A stretch of DNA of 64,000 bases from CAZCQG01 sp964500775 (GTDB lineage Bacteria > Campylobacterota > Campylobacteria > Campylobacterales > CAZCQG01): positions 1-64,000 of the forward strand of contig CAZCQG010000002.1 of NCBI GenBank assembly GCA_964500775.1, in the 5' to 3' direction. How positions within the stretch are numbered: position 1 is the stretch's first letter; each line of letters starts with the position of its first letter. Below the pieces are notes generated by a model. That model was given only the letters and a program-made list of their open reading frames with translations, ran no database searches and was not told where the DNA came from. Shown piece after piece: positions 25,629 to 34,774 of the stretch. Made by a program: the position numbers and the translations under genes.

Positions 25629-25700
25629 TAAGCACTCCTTTTTAGAATATCGTTACAATCTTACACGTGAAAATATAATTTGATGCTTAAAAAAGTAAAT

Positions 25701-25706
25701 ATTATA
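25701..25706 (-). promoter_or_regulatory. Candidate -10 box upstream of hydA
   Basis: The minus strand reads TATAAT about 73 bases before the hydA ATG, inside the 117-bp AT-rich spacer between the TPR gene stop and hydA. No convincing -35 or sigma-54 element (TGGCAC-N5-TTGC) is visible. It would give a leader of roughly 65 nt. This is weak evidence on its own, but the hydrogenase run has no other spacer large enough for a promoter. Confidence 0.3.
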
Positions 25707-25745
25707 TTTATTTATTCCGTAACATTTTATGGAAAAAAGAAAAGA

Positions 25746-28100
25746 TTATTTGTAGTATTTATTGAAAAAACGTGCGGTATTTGCGACATCTATCTCAAAG
25801 TCGAAATATTCGGATTTAAAGCCTCTGTTTCCTATGGCGCTATATTGCATCGAAGCCGCCTTGAAATTTTTCGCCTCTTGATACAAAAGTCCTAGTGCGT
25901 AGCGACTTTCAAAGTTTGAAGCATCCGAAAGTCTAGAGAGCTCCAGTAGGGCAATGGCGTTTTCATGATGTCCTGCGCCGATAGCTGCCATCGCCGCTAA
26001 AAAGAGCGTGTTGGTGTCTTTTTCGGAAAAATCGTCTATGAGAGAGTTATAAAGCGTAAACGCCTCTTCAAAATCTTTGAGGTATATATTGGTGAGCGCC
26101 AAAGACTGCATAATGCCGCGCGGATCTTTACTTTCGCTCAAAAGTCGGTCATTTAGCTTTTTCTTGACATAATTGAGCGTACCGACTACGTGTCCGAGTT
26201 TGACATACAGCTCTCTAGCGATCGAGGGACCAAAATATATAGAATCCATAGATACATCTTTTGTTTTGAAAAAATCTTGCACTTTAAGTGAGAAATCTTT
26301 TATCTCAAGCGTGCCGTAATCGGCGTAGAGTTTCATTATCTCCGCTATTACGTCATTGGGCTTGAGCGCATTGAGTTTGTCTACGAGCAGACGGAACGAT
26401 TTCGTATCGCCCGCGCTATTGGCGATAATCGCACTAAGAGCATAATTGATAGGGCGTTCTTTTTTCTCTTTTAATGCCCACTCCATAGAAGAGAGGTAGT
26501 TTTTCGTAAAAAAATTCATAAGCGCAAGCAAAAATTGCATCTCCTCCTCGCTCCCCTCAAACTTATCTAGCTCCTCTGCAATCGTATCCATAAATCTACC
26601 GTATTCTCTGTCGGTCGCCTCGGCGCACATCATCGCAAGTATGCCCGAGGTAATATCCCTGCTGTTGAGATGGTAGCTTCTACTAAAATGTATATAAGCA
26701 TTATTAAAATCACCCATTTGCGCATAGCTTAGAGCGAGATCGTAATGGAGTATCGAGTGATTCGGATAGGTTTTGACGATATTTTTCAAAACGGTATTGG
26801 CATCTCGTATTTTGTGGTTGAGCGCATCCTTGATCGCTTTGGCGATATTGAGATTCACACGCGAAATGGTAGAGCCTTTGAGCAAGACATCCTTTGCCTC
26901 TTCAATATCGTTAATAAAAATACTCACCCCGCCCTTTTGTATAAAGCCGAATGCCTCGTCTATATCAAAAACTCGATACGGCATAAAATACATTATCGCC
27001 TTCATCGAGTTTTTATGGTTGAAATTAAAATCTTTCTTGAAGTCCTCTTGTGCGAGATTCACGTCAAAGAGGGTATCGGCGATTTTTGCTCTTATCGGAT
27101 ACGCTTTCGTTGCATTTTCATCGCTTATCGCACTCGCTTTTCCGAGCGCCGCCGCCGCATCGCCCATCATCCCTTTTTTGAGCAAGATAAGCGACATCGC
27201 CGTCAAGGCTTTCTCGTCCTGCCTCCCCGAATCTAGATAGGTGACCATATGATTGAGCGCCAAATCGTAATCGCCTACCCTAGAATACATCAATGCTAAC
27301 GCCAAATCATCGCCCGCAAGCTTTGTACTCTCTAGCGTATCGATTGCGTTGTACATATCGTCGTACGCCAAAAATGCCTTGGCGAGAATGTGATTCTTCG
27401 AGGTTTTATAAAATGTACTCTCATCATGACTCAAAGGTGCCAACGTCTCAAAATAGCTCCCTTTGTAGTAATTCACAAGCGAATAGAGATACGGATAGAT
27501 AGGGAGGGTGGTGTTTTCCGACAAATACGCTTGGGCAAGATCAATGTAATAATGAAACAACTCTTTTTTGTCGAGATAAAGTGCGCTTACTGCGGCATTT
27601 ATCGCGCTGATACATCTATCTTCACCCGAATCGATAGCCCGTTGAAACGATGCTATCGCGTCTTGATAATTCTTTTCGCTCATTTGCGCCACGCCGAGGT
27701 TGAAACTTGAGATAGATTCGCTGTATGCCGAGATCGCCTGATAGATATTGAGCGCTTCTTGCTTATCGCCGCTTGTATAGAGGACGTTTGCCTTGCGTAT
27801 CATACTTTCCAAACGGCTTTGATCTATTTTGTGCGGTTTCTCTACGAAAAGTTGTTTTGCCACCCTAGAAGCTTCGGGGGCGCTCTCTTCACTCGGAGCT
27901 TCTCCGCCGAATATAAGATAAAGCGTCAAAAGCAAAACAAATGCACCCGCTCCGCCGCCTGCAATGAGGAGCTTTTTTTTATCGTACTTGCTTTTTTTCT
28001 CTTCGGGAGCTTCCTCTTCTTTGAGCGTGCCCCCTTCATCGATTATGTCGGTGTCGGATATTTCGTCATCGTCGTCGAGCTTGATTACCTCTTCGGCCAT
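25746..28100 (-). CDS. TPR-repeat single-pass membrane protein, serS-linked (possible flagellar/stator factor)
   Basis: 784 residues. An acidic cytoplasmic N terminus (1-43) is followed by one membrane segment (about 44-65) and a ~700-residue helical periplasmic domain with many TPR-like units (for example SSFNLGVAQMSEKNYQDAIASFQRAI split over two helices). It starts 3 bases after the serS stop. In Campylobacter jejuni the gene next to serS (Cj0390) is a TPR transmembrane protein that I recall being linked to motility and stator function. Architecture and synteny match, but the assignment is inference. Confidence 0.72.
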   Translation of the reverse strand: MAEEVIKLDDDDEISDTDIIDEGGTLKEEEAPEEKKSKYDKKKLLIAGGGAGAFVLLLTLYLIFGGEAPSEESAPEASRVAKQLFVEKPHKIDQSRLESMIRKANVLYTSGDKQEALNIYQAISAYSESISSFNLGVAQMSEKNYQDAIASFQRAIDSGEDRCISAINAAVSALYLDKKELFHYYIDLAQAYLSENTTLPIYPYLYSLVNYYKGSYFETLAPLSHDESTFYKTSKNHILAKAFLAYDDMYNAIDTLESTKLAGDDLALALMYSRVGDYDLALNHMVTYLDSGRQDEKALTAMSLILLKKGMMGDAAAALGKASAISDENATKAYPIRAKIADTLFDVNLAQEDFKKDFNFNHKNSMKAIMYFMPYRVFDIDEAFGFIQKGGVSIFINDIEEAKDVLLKGSTISRVNLNIAKAIKDALNHKIRDANTVLKNIVKTYPNHSILHYDLALSYAQMGDFNNAYIHFSRSYHLNSRDITSGILAMMCAEATDREYGRFMDTIAEELDKFEGSEEEMQFLLALMNFFTKNYLSSMEWALKEKKERPINYALSAIIANSAGDTKSFRLLVDKLNALKPNDVIAEIMKLYADYGTLEIKDFSLKVQDFFKTKDVSMDSIYFGPSIARELYVKLGHVVGTLNYVKKKLNDRLLSESKDPRGIMQSLALTNIYLKDFEEAFTLYNSLIDDFSEKDTNTLFLAAMAAIGAGHHENAIALLELSRLSDASNFESRYALGLLYQEAKNFKAASMQYSAIGNRGFKSEYFDFEIDVANTARFFNKYYK

Positions 28101-28103
28101 TTG

Positions 28104-29387
28104 TTATAAATACTTCCTTAATACTTCCGGTATCGTGATACTGCCGTCTTTATTTTGATAATTTTCCATAATCGCTACAAGCGTCCTGCCTACCGCCAAG
28201 GATGAACCGTTTAGCGTATGGACGAGTCTGTTTTTCTTCTCTTCTTTGAATCTGATCTTTGCCCTTCTGGCTTGAAAATCCAGCGTGTTTGATACGGAGC
28301 TTATCTCTCTATATTTTCCTTGCCCCGGCAGCCACACTTCGAGATCCACCGTACTCGCGGCAGAGAATCCGAGGTCGCCGCTACAAAGTTGCACAAGCCT
28401 ATGGGGCAATCCCAAACTAGAGAGCAATTCCGAAGCGCACATAATCATCTCTTTGTGCAGCTCGTAACTATTTTCAGGATGCGCAATAGCCACTATCTCC
28501 ACCTTGTCAAACTGGTGTTGGCGTATCATCCCTTTGGTGTCGCGCCCCGCACTTCCCGCCTCTTTGCGAAAACACGGCGTATAGGCGGTGAGCTTTATCG
28601 GGAGCTCGCTACTATCGACTATCGTATCCATATAAAGATTGGTCAATGTCACTTCGGCAGTAGGGATAAGGTAAAGATCGTGTCCGCCGCCTACTTCACC
28701 GTCATTTTGAGAATCATCGGAACTTGAGACTTTAAACAAATCTTCCTCGAATTTAGGCAACTGCCCCGTGCCAAAGAGGGCTTGCGCATTTGCGATGACG
28801 GGTGTAGCGACCTCTTCAAACCCTCGCTCGCGGTTAAAGTCAAGCATATAATTGATGAGCGCACGCTCTAGCCTCGCCCCCTCTTTTCTTAGCACCGAAA
28901 AGCGTGATTTGGCGAGCTTTACGCCGGTTTCAAAATCGATCCAACCGTTTTGCTCGGCTAATTCCCAGTGCTCTTTTGGGGTAAAATCAAAGGTTCTCGG
29001 AGTGAGCACCCGTTTTATTTCGGCATTATCGTTTTCATCCGCACCCACGGGAGTGTGTTCATCGGGAATATTCGGAATCTTGGGCGCTACGGCATCAAGC
29101 GAGATCTCTAGAGCATTCACCGCGTCATTAAGCTCTTTTATCGTCTCTTTAAGACCGTCTAGCTCTCCTTTTAGCTCCTCTCCGTCTTGTCCCTTTTTTC
29201 TTAGCTCACCGTATTCGCGGCTCAACTTATTCATTTTTGCGTTATTTTCTTCTAAAACGCTTCTCTTCTCTTTTAAAGCCGAATGTATCTCTTTGCACTG
29301 CAAAAGCAACGCTTCGTCGACATTTTTTGATTCGAGTTTTTTCGCTATTTCGTCAAAATTTCGCAACATCTCTTTTAGATCTATCAT
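28104..29387 (-). CDS. serS: Serine--tRNA ligase
   Basis: Class II synthetase of about 427 residues, starting at MIDLKEML (ATG at 29387; the ATG one codon earlier is also possible). An 11-codon extension to 29420 is not conserved SerRS sequence. Residues 1-110 form the tRNA-binding coiled coil. Motif 2 (PCFRKEAGSAGRDTKGMIR) and motif 3 (NGSSLAVGRTLVAIMEN) are intact, as is TAEVTL. It charges tRNA-Ser and tRNA-Sec. The TPR membrane protein gene follows. Confidence 0.97.
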   Translation of the reverse strand: MIDLKEMLRNFDEIAKKLESKNVDEALLLQCKEIHSALKEKRSVLEENNAKMNKLSREYGELRKKGQDGEELKGELDGLKETIKELNDAVNALEISLDAVAPKIPNIPDEHTPVGADENDNAEIKRVLTPRTFDFTPKEHWELAEQNGWIDFETGVKLAKSRFSVLRKEGARLERALINYMLDFNRERGFEEVATPVIANAQALFGTGQLPKFEEDLFKVSSSDDSQNDGEVGGGHDLYLIPTAEVTLTNLYMDTIVDSSELPIKLTAYTPCFRKEAGSAGRDTKGMIRQHQFDKVEIVAIAHPENSYELHKEMIMCASELLSSLGLPHRLVQLCSGDLGFSAASTVDLEVWLPGQGKYREISSVSNTLDFQARRAKIRFKEEKKNRLVHTLNGSSLAVGRTLVAIMENYQNKDGSITIPEVLRKYL

Positions 29388-29534
29388 CATCTCTCTTCTA
29401 TCGAAAATATAAGTCTGCAATTATAACAATAGAGATATAAGAGCAACTCTCGTGCCGTATCAAGCACACAATCCTTTAAGTATCCGTGTGGTAGATTTTT
29501 CGGTCAATAAAAAATATCAAAGTTAGGAGCGGGG

Positions 29535-30626
29535 ATGGGATTTTTTGGAAGCAATAGTGCGGATATTGCTAAAATAGCGGCTTTGGAGAATGAAAAAAAG
29601 TCGCTTGCCGAAGAGATAGAACGGCTCAAAAGAGAGCTTGAAGCGAGCAAAAAAGAGGAGGTACTCAAACAAGACGAAAAGTCCAAGCAAAATGCTACGG
29701 GAGAGATCGTAGATATACTTCTCAAGGCGTACGAAAGCGGCGTGGGGTTTGTGCGAAAAATAATGGAATCCAACGTCGAATCGCTCGCTGAAGCTACCGA
29801 CCTCAACACAAGAACGGGGAGAAGAATCGACAACGTGCAGGCAAAGAGAGAAACGGTCATAAACAATATCGATCAAATCTCCGAAGAGACGACAAATCTC
29901 GAAAACGGCTCTGCCTCGCTCAACGACAGCGTAAACTCTATCAGCGAGATCATCAATCTCATCAAAGACATTAGCGATCAAACCAATCTTTTGGCTCTCA
30001 ACGCCGCTATCGAAGCAGCGCGTGCGGGTGAGCACGGCAGGGGCTTTGCCGTCGTCGCCGATGAAGTCCGAAAACTTGCGGAACGGACACAAAAAGCGAC
30101 CCAAGAGGTGGAGATAAATATCGCACAACTCAAGCAAAACTCTACGGAGCTAATGGAGATGACCAAAAAATTCCAAGAGAGCGGGAATCAGATTAGCAAC
30201 ACTATGGGTGAATTTTTTGAAGAATTAGAATTCGTCATCTCAAACTCTTCGAAAATCTCAAATATCACCAAAAACATCACGAATGAGACGGGTATAGGAA
30301 ACGGCAAAGCCGACCATATTCTCCTTAAGCTCATGGGGTATAACGCATTTATAAACGGCGTAAAACCCTCAATCGTGAGTGAAAACGAGTGTAGATTCGG
30401 TAAGTGGTTCGCCGCGAATCAAGAGCAGGTCAAAAACGAAAAAGAGATGCTCTCCTCGCTCCACAAACACCACAAAAACGTCCATGACGGCATCAAGGAA
30501 TCTATCGATATGTGGCTCGACAAGAAAGACTACAAAGGGGCTATCGAGAGGATGAAAAGCGTCGAGCATTCTAGCGAAGAGGCATTTGAAGACCTCTATA
30601 ATACGTTCGTAAGAAACAGAGCATAA
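29535..30626 (+). CDS. Cytoplasmic methyl-accepting chemoreceptor with C-terminal CZB domain
   Basis: 363 residues with no membrane segment. An N-terminal coiled coil (8-50) leads into the receptor signalling hairpin, whose tip (DQTNLLALNAAIEAARAGEH) is intact. The C-terminal ~100 residues form a CZB zinc-binding domain with H261 (ADHILLKLMGYN), a Cys in ECRFGKWF, and HKHHKNVH. CZB receptors use the His3Cys zinc site to sense zinc or hypochlorous acid and signal to CheA. The usual His before the Cys is Glu here. Confidence 0.88.
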   Translation: MGFFGSNSADIAKIAALENEKKSLAEEIERLKRELEASKKEEVLKQDEKSKQNATGEIVDILLKAYESGVGFVRKIMESNVESLAEATDLNTRTGRRIDNVQAKRETVINNIDQISEETTNLENGSASLNDSVNSISEIINLIKDISDQTNLLALNAAIEAARAGEHGRGFAVVADEVRKLAERTQKATQEVEINIAQLKQNSTELMEMTKKFQESGNQISNTMGEFFEELEFVISNSSKISNITKNITNETGIGNGKADHILLKLMGYNAFINGVKPSIVSENECRFGKWFAANQEQVKNEKEMLSSLHKHHKNVHDGIKESIDMWLDKKDYKGAIERMKSVEHSSEEAFEDLYNTFVRNRA

Positions 30627-30637
30627 GCTCTTTTCTT
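30618..30637 (+). terminator. Weak hairpin terminator after the CZB receptor gene
   Basis: AGAGC-ATAA-GCTCT forms a 5-bp stem overlapping the stop codon and is followed by TTTCTT. It is short, so the call is tentative. The next gene, tatB, starts 98 bases downstream. Confidence 0.35.
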
Positions 30638-30724
30638 GCGTCCTCTCCTTATCTGCGCATACATTTCTAATCTTTCCTAAGATACAATTCACACGATATA
30701 AAACATCTTTTTTAGGGTAAGCCA

Positions 30725-31045
30725 ATGTTTGGAATGGGATTTACGGAGATCGTCCTCATAGCGATCGTAGCGATAATTTTTTTAGGTCCGGAGAAGTTGC
30801 CTAGCGCACTTGTAGATATTGCAAAATTTTTCAAAGCGGTCAAAAAAACAATCAACGACGCAAAAGAGAGTCTAGACAAAGAGGTCAACCTCACGGATAT
30901 GAAAAAAGAGGCTTTGAGCTATAAAGAGAGCTTTGAGCTAGGAGCTAGCGAATTTAAAGGGGAGTTTGACATCGATAAAATAGAATCGCACAACCAAAAA
31001 ATCCTCGACAAAGAGAAAGCCGACAAAGGAGAGAAAAATGTTTGA
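30725..31045 (+). CDS. tatB: Sec-independent protein translocase TatB
   Basis: 106 residues: an N-terminal membrane helix (MFGMGFTEIVLIAIVAIIFL), a hinge FLGPEKLP, an amphipathic helix and a charged tail. Length, hinge and the tail favour TatB over TatA. It forms the receptor for twin-arginine signals with TatC, and the hydrogenase small subunit in this window is a likely client. It overlaps tatC by 8 bp. Confidence 0.92.
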   Translation: MFGMGFTEIVLIAIVAIIFLGPEKLPSALVDIAKFFKAVKKTINDAKESLDKEVNLTDMKKEALSYKESFELGASEFKGEFDIDKIESHNQKILDKEKADKGEKNV

Positions 31046-31781
31046 GGAGATGAAGCCTCACATAGCCGACCTCCGAAAGCGGCTCATCAACTCCGTAATC
31101 GCGCTTTTGGTCGCATTTTTTGTCTGTTTCGGATTTTGGGAGATCATCTTAGAATGGATGGTCACTCCGCTCAAAGACGCCCTCCCTGCGGGGAGCAACG
31201 TCATTTTCACCCAAGTAGGCGAAGCGTTTTTTACCGCGATAAAAGTGTCGTTTTTCGCCGCGATATTTCTCTCTTCACCCGTTATTTTTTGGCAGATATG
31301 GCTTTTTATCGCTCCGGGGCTTTATGAGAGCGAAAAGCTCCTCGTACTGCCGTTTGTCTTTTTTGCGACGTTGATGTTTACGCTCGGCGCACTTTTTGCC
31401 TACTATGTCGTTTTTCCGTTTGGATTCTCCTATCTTATAAATTTCGGCAGCCAACTTTTTACCGCGATGCCTAGCATAGGCGATTATGTGGGATTCTTTG
31501 CGAAGCTTCTGTTTGGATTCGGTATCTCGTTTGAGTTGCCCGTCGTGACCTTTTTCTTGGCAAAGCTTGATCTCGTCACCGACGAATCACTCAAAGGATT
31601 CTTCAAATACGCCGTTGTCGCCATCTTCGTCCTCGCCGCGCTCCTCACGCCGCCGGACGTACTGACCCAATTTTTGATGGCATTGCCCCTTATCGGACTC
31701 TATGGGCTTTCTATCTTGATAGCTAAAGCCGTGAATCCCGCAAAGCCCCAAGAAAAAGAGCAAGACGAAACCGAGGAGTAG
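31038..31781 (+). CDS. tatC: Sec-independent protein translocase TatC
   Basis: 247 residues with six membrane helices. Hallmarks are the N-terminal HIADLRKRLI and the conserved FWQIWLFIAPGLYESEK loop that contacts the RR signal. It is the core Tat receptor with TatB. It overlaps tatB at its 5' end, and queA follows after 2 bases. Confidence 0.97.
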   Translation: MFEEMKPHIADLRKRLINSVIALLVAFFVCFGFWEIILEWMVTPLKDALPAGSNVIFTQVGEAFFTAIKVSFFAAIFLSSPVIFWQIWLFIAPGLYESEKLLVLPFVFFATLMFTLGALFAYYVVFPFGFSYLINFGSQLFTAMPSIGDYVGFFAKLLFGFGISFELPVVTFFLAKLDLVTDESLKGFFKYAVVAIFVLAALLTPPDVLTQFLMALPLIGLYGLSILIAKAVNPAKPQEKEQDETEE

Positions 31782-31783
31782 GC

Positions 31784-32809
31784 TTGCAAAAAGACCCTCT
31801 CCTCCTCTCTAGCTACGATTACGATCTCCCTGCCGAGCTCATAGCCTCGACACCCGTCTCACCCAGAGAAACATCCAAGCTCCTCATCTATCGAAAAAAT
31901 AGCGGTGAAGTCATCCACGACTATTTTTACAATATACAAAACTATGTCCCAAAAGAGTACGCCCTCTTTTTCAACGACACCAAAGTGATAAAAGCACGAA
32001 TCTTGGGGCAAAAAGAGAGCGGCGGAAAAGTAGAGTTTTTTTATGAAAAACGTATAGCGGCAAATCGCTACAGGGGGCTGATCAAAGGGCGCGTAAAGGT
32101 CGGTACGGTGCTTGTGTTTGAGAAAGGATACACTCTCGTCGTACAGGCACTCAATCCCGACAACAGCCGCGACGTGGCATTTTTTCACGACGCAAAACCG
32201 CTAGACGAGGCGGAGGTATTTGCGATGCTAGAATCTATCGGGCATATCCCGCTCCCAAGCTATATAAAAAGAGCCGACGACAAAGCCGATGCGACGAGCT
32301 ATCAAAGCGTGTTCGGCAAAAACAGCGGTGCGCTCGCCGCCCCTACCGCTTCGCTCCACTTTAGCGAAGCGCTTTTTGAAAACATCCGCAAAGAATACGA
32401 GACCTATTTTCTCACCCTCCACGTAGGACTAGGGACATTTCTCCCCGTGAGCGCGGATAATATCAAAGACCACGCGATGCACTCCGAATTTTTTTCCATC
32501 CCGAAGGAATCGAGAGAATACATACAAGGAAACGGGAAAATCCTCTCCATAGGGACGACGGCGCTACGGACTATCGAGTATTTCCATACCACGGGAATAG
32601 CTAGCGGCGAGTGCGATATATTTCTCAACCCGACCAATCCCCCCAAACGAATCGACGCACTCCTGACCAATTTCCACCTCCCAAAATCGACCCTCATCAT
32701 GCTAGTGAGCTCGATCATCGGGCTGGAAAAATGCTTAGAGCTTTACGAAGTCGCCAAAAAAGAGCGGTATAGATTCTACTCTTACGGCGACGCGATGCTC
32801 ATCATCTAG
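31784..32809 (+). CDS. queA: S-adenosylmethionine:tRNA ribosyltransferase-isomerase
   Basis: 341 residues from a TTG start with GGAG five bases upstream. The N-terminal YDYDLPAELIA, FFNDTKVIKARI, and HVGLGTFLPV and NFHLPKSTLIMLVS motifs are standard QueA. It makes epoxyqueuosine at the wobble position of GUN tRNAs. It is co-transcribed with tatBC upstream and rsmG downstream. Confidence 0.97.
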   Translation: MQKDPLLLSSYDYDLPAELIASTPVSPRETSKLLIYRKNSGEVIHDYFYNIQNYVPKEYALFFNDTKVIKARILGQKESGGKVEFFYEKRIAANRYRGLIKGRVKVGTVLVFEKGYTLVVQALNPDNSRDVAFFHDAKPLDEAEVFAMLESIGHIPLPSYIKRADDKADATSYQSVFGKNSGALAAPTASLHFSEALFENIRKEYETYFLTLHVGLGTFLPVSADNIKDHAMHSEFFSIPKESREYIQGNGKILSIGTTALRTIEYFHTTGIASGECDIFLNPTNPPKRIDALLTNFHLPKSTLIMLVSSIIGLEKCLELYEVAKKERYRFYSYGDAMLII

Positions 32810-32816
32810 GAATTAC

Positions 32817-33353
32817 ATGGAAAAAAAAGCAAAACTGCAAGCATATTGCGACCTCCTTTTAAAATGGAACAAAACCCACTCCCTCACGGCATGCAAAGAT
32901 GCGGCGTGCGTGTTTGAGTATATCGAGGACAGCATCTATCCCATCCCCCATCTCGCCCCCCATACAAACGCGCTAGACATAGGGAGCGGCAATGGTTTCC
33001 CCGCTATCCCTTTAGCCATCATGCTTCCCGAGACTGCGTTTACACTCTGCGAATCCAACGCGAAAAAAGCCTCGTTTCTCAACTTTGCCGCACAAAATCT
33101 CGCCCTAGCAAATGTCACCGTCATCAACAAAAGGGTTGAAGACCTAGAGGGGAGTTTTGACCTCATCACGTCACGGGCGGTAGGGAAAGTCGAGCTTTTG
33201 CACCGCATCTCTTCCCACCTCTACGCCAAAGCCTATGAGCTACTCCTCTACAAAGGACAAAATTATAAAAATGAGATACAATCAACTGACGATTTCAAAG
33301 CCGTAGAACACGGCAACAGGGTCTATCTCATCTACAACGGAGCGCCGAAATGA
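32817..33353 (+). CDS. rsmG: 16S rRNA (guanine527-N7)-methyltransferase
   Basis: 178 residues, shorter than E. coli RsmG (207), as in other Campylobacterota. KWNKTHSLTA is the N-terminal signature, ALDIGSGNGFPAIPLAI the SAM-binding loop and LITSRAVG the catalytic region. It methylates G527 in the 530 loop of 16S rRNA. It overlaps the PP0621-family gene by 4 bp. Confidence 0.95.
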   Translation: MEKKAKLQAYCDLLLKWNKTHSLTACKDAACVFEYIEDSIYPIPHLAPHTNALDIGSGNGFPAIPLAIMLPETAFTLCESNAKKASFLNFAAQNLALANVTVINKRVEDLEGSFDLITSRAVGKVELLHRISSHLYAKAYELLLYKGQNYKNEIQSTDDFKAVEHGNRVYLIYNGAPK

Positions 33354-33571
33354 TTATCAAACTCCTTATTTTTATCGGGGTATTATTTGCGATATATATG
33401 ATTTTTTTCAAAAAAAACAGAGACACCGAGGGTGCAAATACGAAACGAAGCACCAACAAGGGCGAAGAAGTAATGCTAGAATGCAAAATATGCGGTACGT
33501 ATGTAAGCGATAAAGAGGCTATAATAAAAGACGGAGCATTTTACTGCTCAAAAGAATGTGCGAAAGGATAA
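33350..33571 (+). CDS. PP0621-family small membrane protein with zinc-ribbon-like cysteines
   Basis: 73 residues. A single N-terminal membrane helix (3-20) and a polar linker lead to a C-terminal C-x2-C-G-T-Y-V...Y-C-x3-C motif, the PP0621 (metallothionein-like) family pattern. It is likely anchored in the inner membrane with the metal site in the cytoplasm. The function is unknown. The ATG overlaps the rsmG stop by 4 bp. Confidence 0.78.
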   Translation: MIIKLLIFIGVLFAIYMIFFKKNRDTEGANTKRSTNKGEEVMLECKICGTYVSDKEAIIKDGAFYCSKECAKG

Positions 33572-33575
33572 AAAA

Positions 33576-33965
33576 ATGATACTCATAGGACATCCGCTCA
33601 TAGCAAACGAAAAAGTTTTCAGGGTAAAAAAAGTCGAGGAGATCTCCAAATCCCCAAGCAACAGCACCATCCTCTTTGAAGACATCGAAAAATGCGTAGA
33701 GATCGCCTACTACTGCAACAACAACGGCGTGAAATACGGCGTGATAGTATCTAGCATCAAAGACGCGATATTTGCCAACGCGCTAAACGCCAAATATATC
33801 ATCGCCGAAAAAGAAAACGCAAAAAAGATACAAGAAGTCGCCAACGAATACCTCTTTGAATCCCGCATCCTCTGCATCATAGACGAAGATAGCGAGATAG
33901 AAGAGATCGCACTGCTCGGCATCGACGGCGTGATTTTTGAGGCGAGTACGACGTATAAGCGTTAA
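33576..33965 (+). CDS. Hypothetical cytoplasmic alpha/beta protein
   Basis: 129 residues from the ATG at 33576 (AAAGGA seven bases upstream). An in-frame GTG at 33558 inside the previous gene is less likely. It alternates strands and helices (TILFEDIEKCVEIAYYCNNN, GVIVSSIKDAIFANAL), giving a small alpha/beta fold, perhaps NAD- or phospho-relay-like, without catalytic motifs I recognise. It is the last gene of the tatB-queA-rsmG run. Confidence 0.65.
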   Translation: MILIGHPLIANEKVFRVKKVEEISKSPSNSTILFEDIEKCVEIAYYCNNNGVKYGVIVSSIKDAIFANALNAKYIIAEKENAKKIQEVANEYLFESRILCIIDEDSEIEEIALLGIDGVIFEASTTYKR

Positions 33966-34113
33966 AAAAAGCGTTGCGCTAGATTCGTCTATTTAACACA
34001 TAACGGCAGTTGTAAGTCAGCGATAAAGTGTAATATTGTCGAAATGGGTGTTTTTTTGGTCTTGATGGTTGACTTTTTAAAAAATAACGGTGCTTAGTTT
34101 ATAAAGAGGTTTT

Positions 34114-34755
34114 ATGACTAAAAAAATATGCTCAATATGTGGAGAAAATGAAGCTACTACAGTTGACCATTTACCACCTAAAGGAATTTATCCTAAGCCA
34201 ATTGATGGCAACATGAATATGCATACTGTACCAGCCTGTTCAAGCTGCAATGGAGGTGGCAGTAAAGAAGATGAAGAGTTTAAAGTATTTATTGGGATTG
34301 AAACTGGAGAATTTAGAGACGAACAAAAAAAATTGATCGATTCGCTCACAAGCACAATTGCTCATAATAAACGACTTTCTTCACATATATTTTCAAATCA
34401 TAAGAAGATATATGTGAAGTATAGAAGCCAAATAGCCGAAAGAGCAGTGGCTGTTAAGTTTAATTTTGATGCATACAACCAAGTCATATCAAGAATTGTA
34501 AGAGGATTATATTGGAGAGAAACAAATACTCCATTAGGCAAGGAGCCTAGCATTATGGTGTTACCCGCCAATAATTTAAATAAAAGTCAACATCACGGCT
34601 TTAAAGAAATTATGGATCATTTGTCACCACATAAACTAAACAAAAATACTTTTGTTTACAAATATATTATCAACGATGATGGAACTAGTATTTGGGGTAT
34701 GCAGTTTTTTAAACACCATACAGTATTTGCAATAGCTGAGGCAAAAAAAACATAA
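34114..34755 (+). CDS. HNH-like endonuclease
   Basis: 213 residues. Residues 6-48 carry the HNH/zinc layout: CSICGENEATTVDHLPPKGIYP with the conserved DH, then PACSSCNGGGSKEDEE with the second CxxC and Asn. The remaining ~160 residues are helical and not recognised, but would hold the target or partner recognition. Codon use is AT-rich, unlike the tat-rsmG genes before it. It is 19 bases upstream of a Fic gene, in an accessory patch. A role in defence or mobile DNA is inference. Confidence 0.7.
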   Translation: MTKKICSICGENEATTVDHLPPKGIYPKPIDGNMNMHTVPACSSCNGGGSKEDEEFKVFIGIETGEFRDEQKKLIDSLTSTIAHNKRLSSHIFSNHKKIYVKYRSQIAERAVAVKFNFDAYNQVISRIVRGLYWRETNTPLGKEPSIMVLPANNLNKSQHHGFKEIMDHLSPHKLNKNTFVYKYIINDDGTSIWGMQFFKHHTVFAIAEAKKT

Positions 34756-34774
34756 CAAATCAAAGGCAACTATA

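Noticed and set aside
25629..25745. Sigma-54 promoter before hydA
   Set aside because: No TGGCAC-N5-TTGC element was found in the spacer on the minus strand.
29388..29420. Longer start for serS
   Set aside because: The added residues are not part of any SerRS N terminus, and MIDLKEML at 29387 is the family start.
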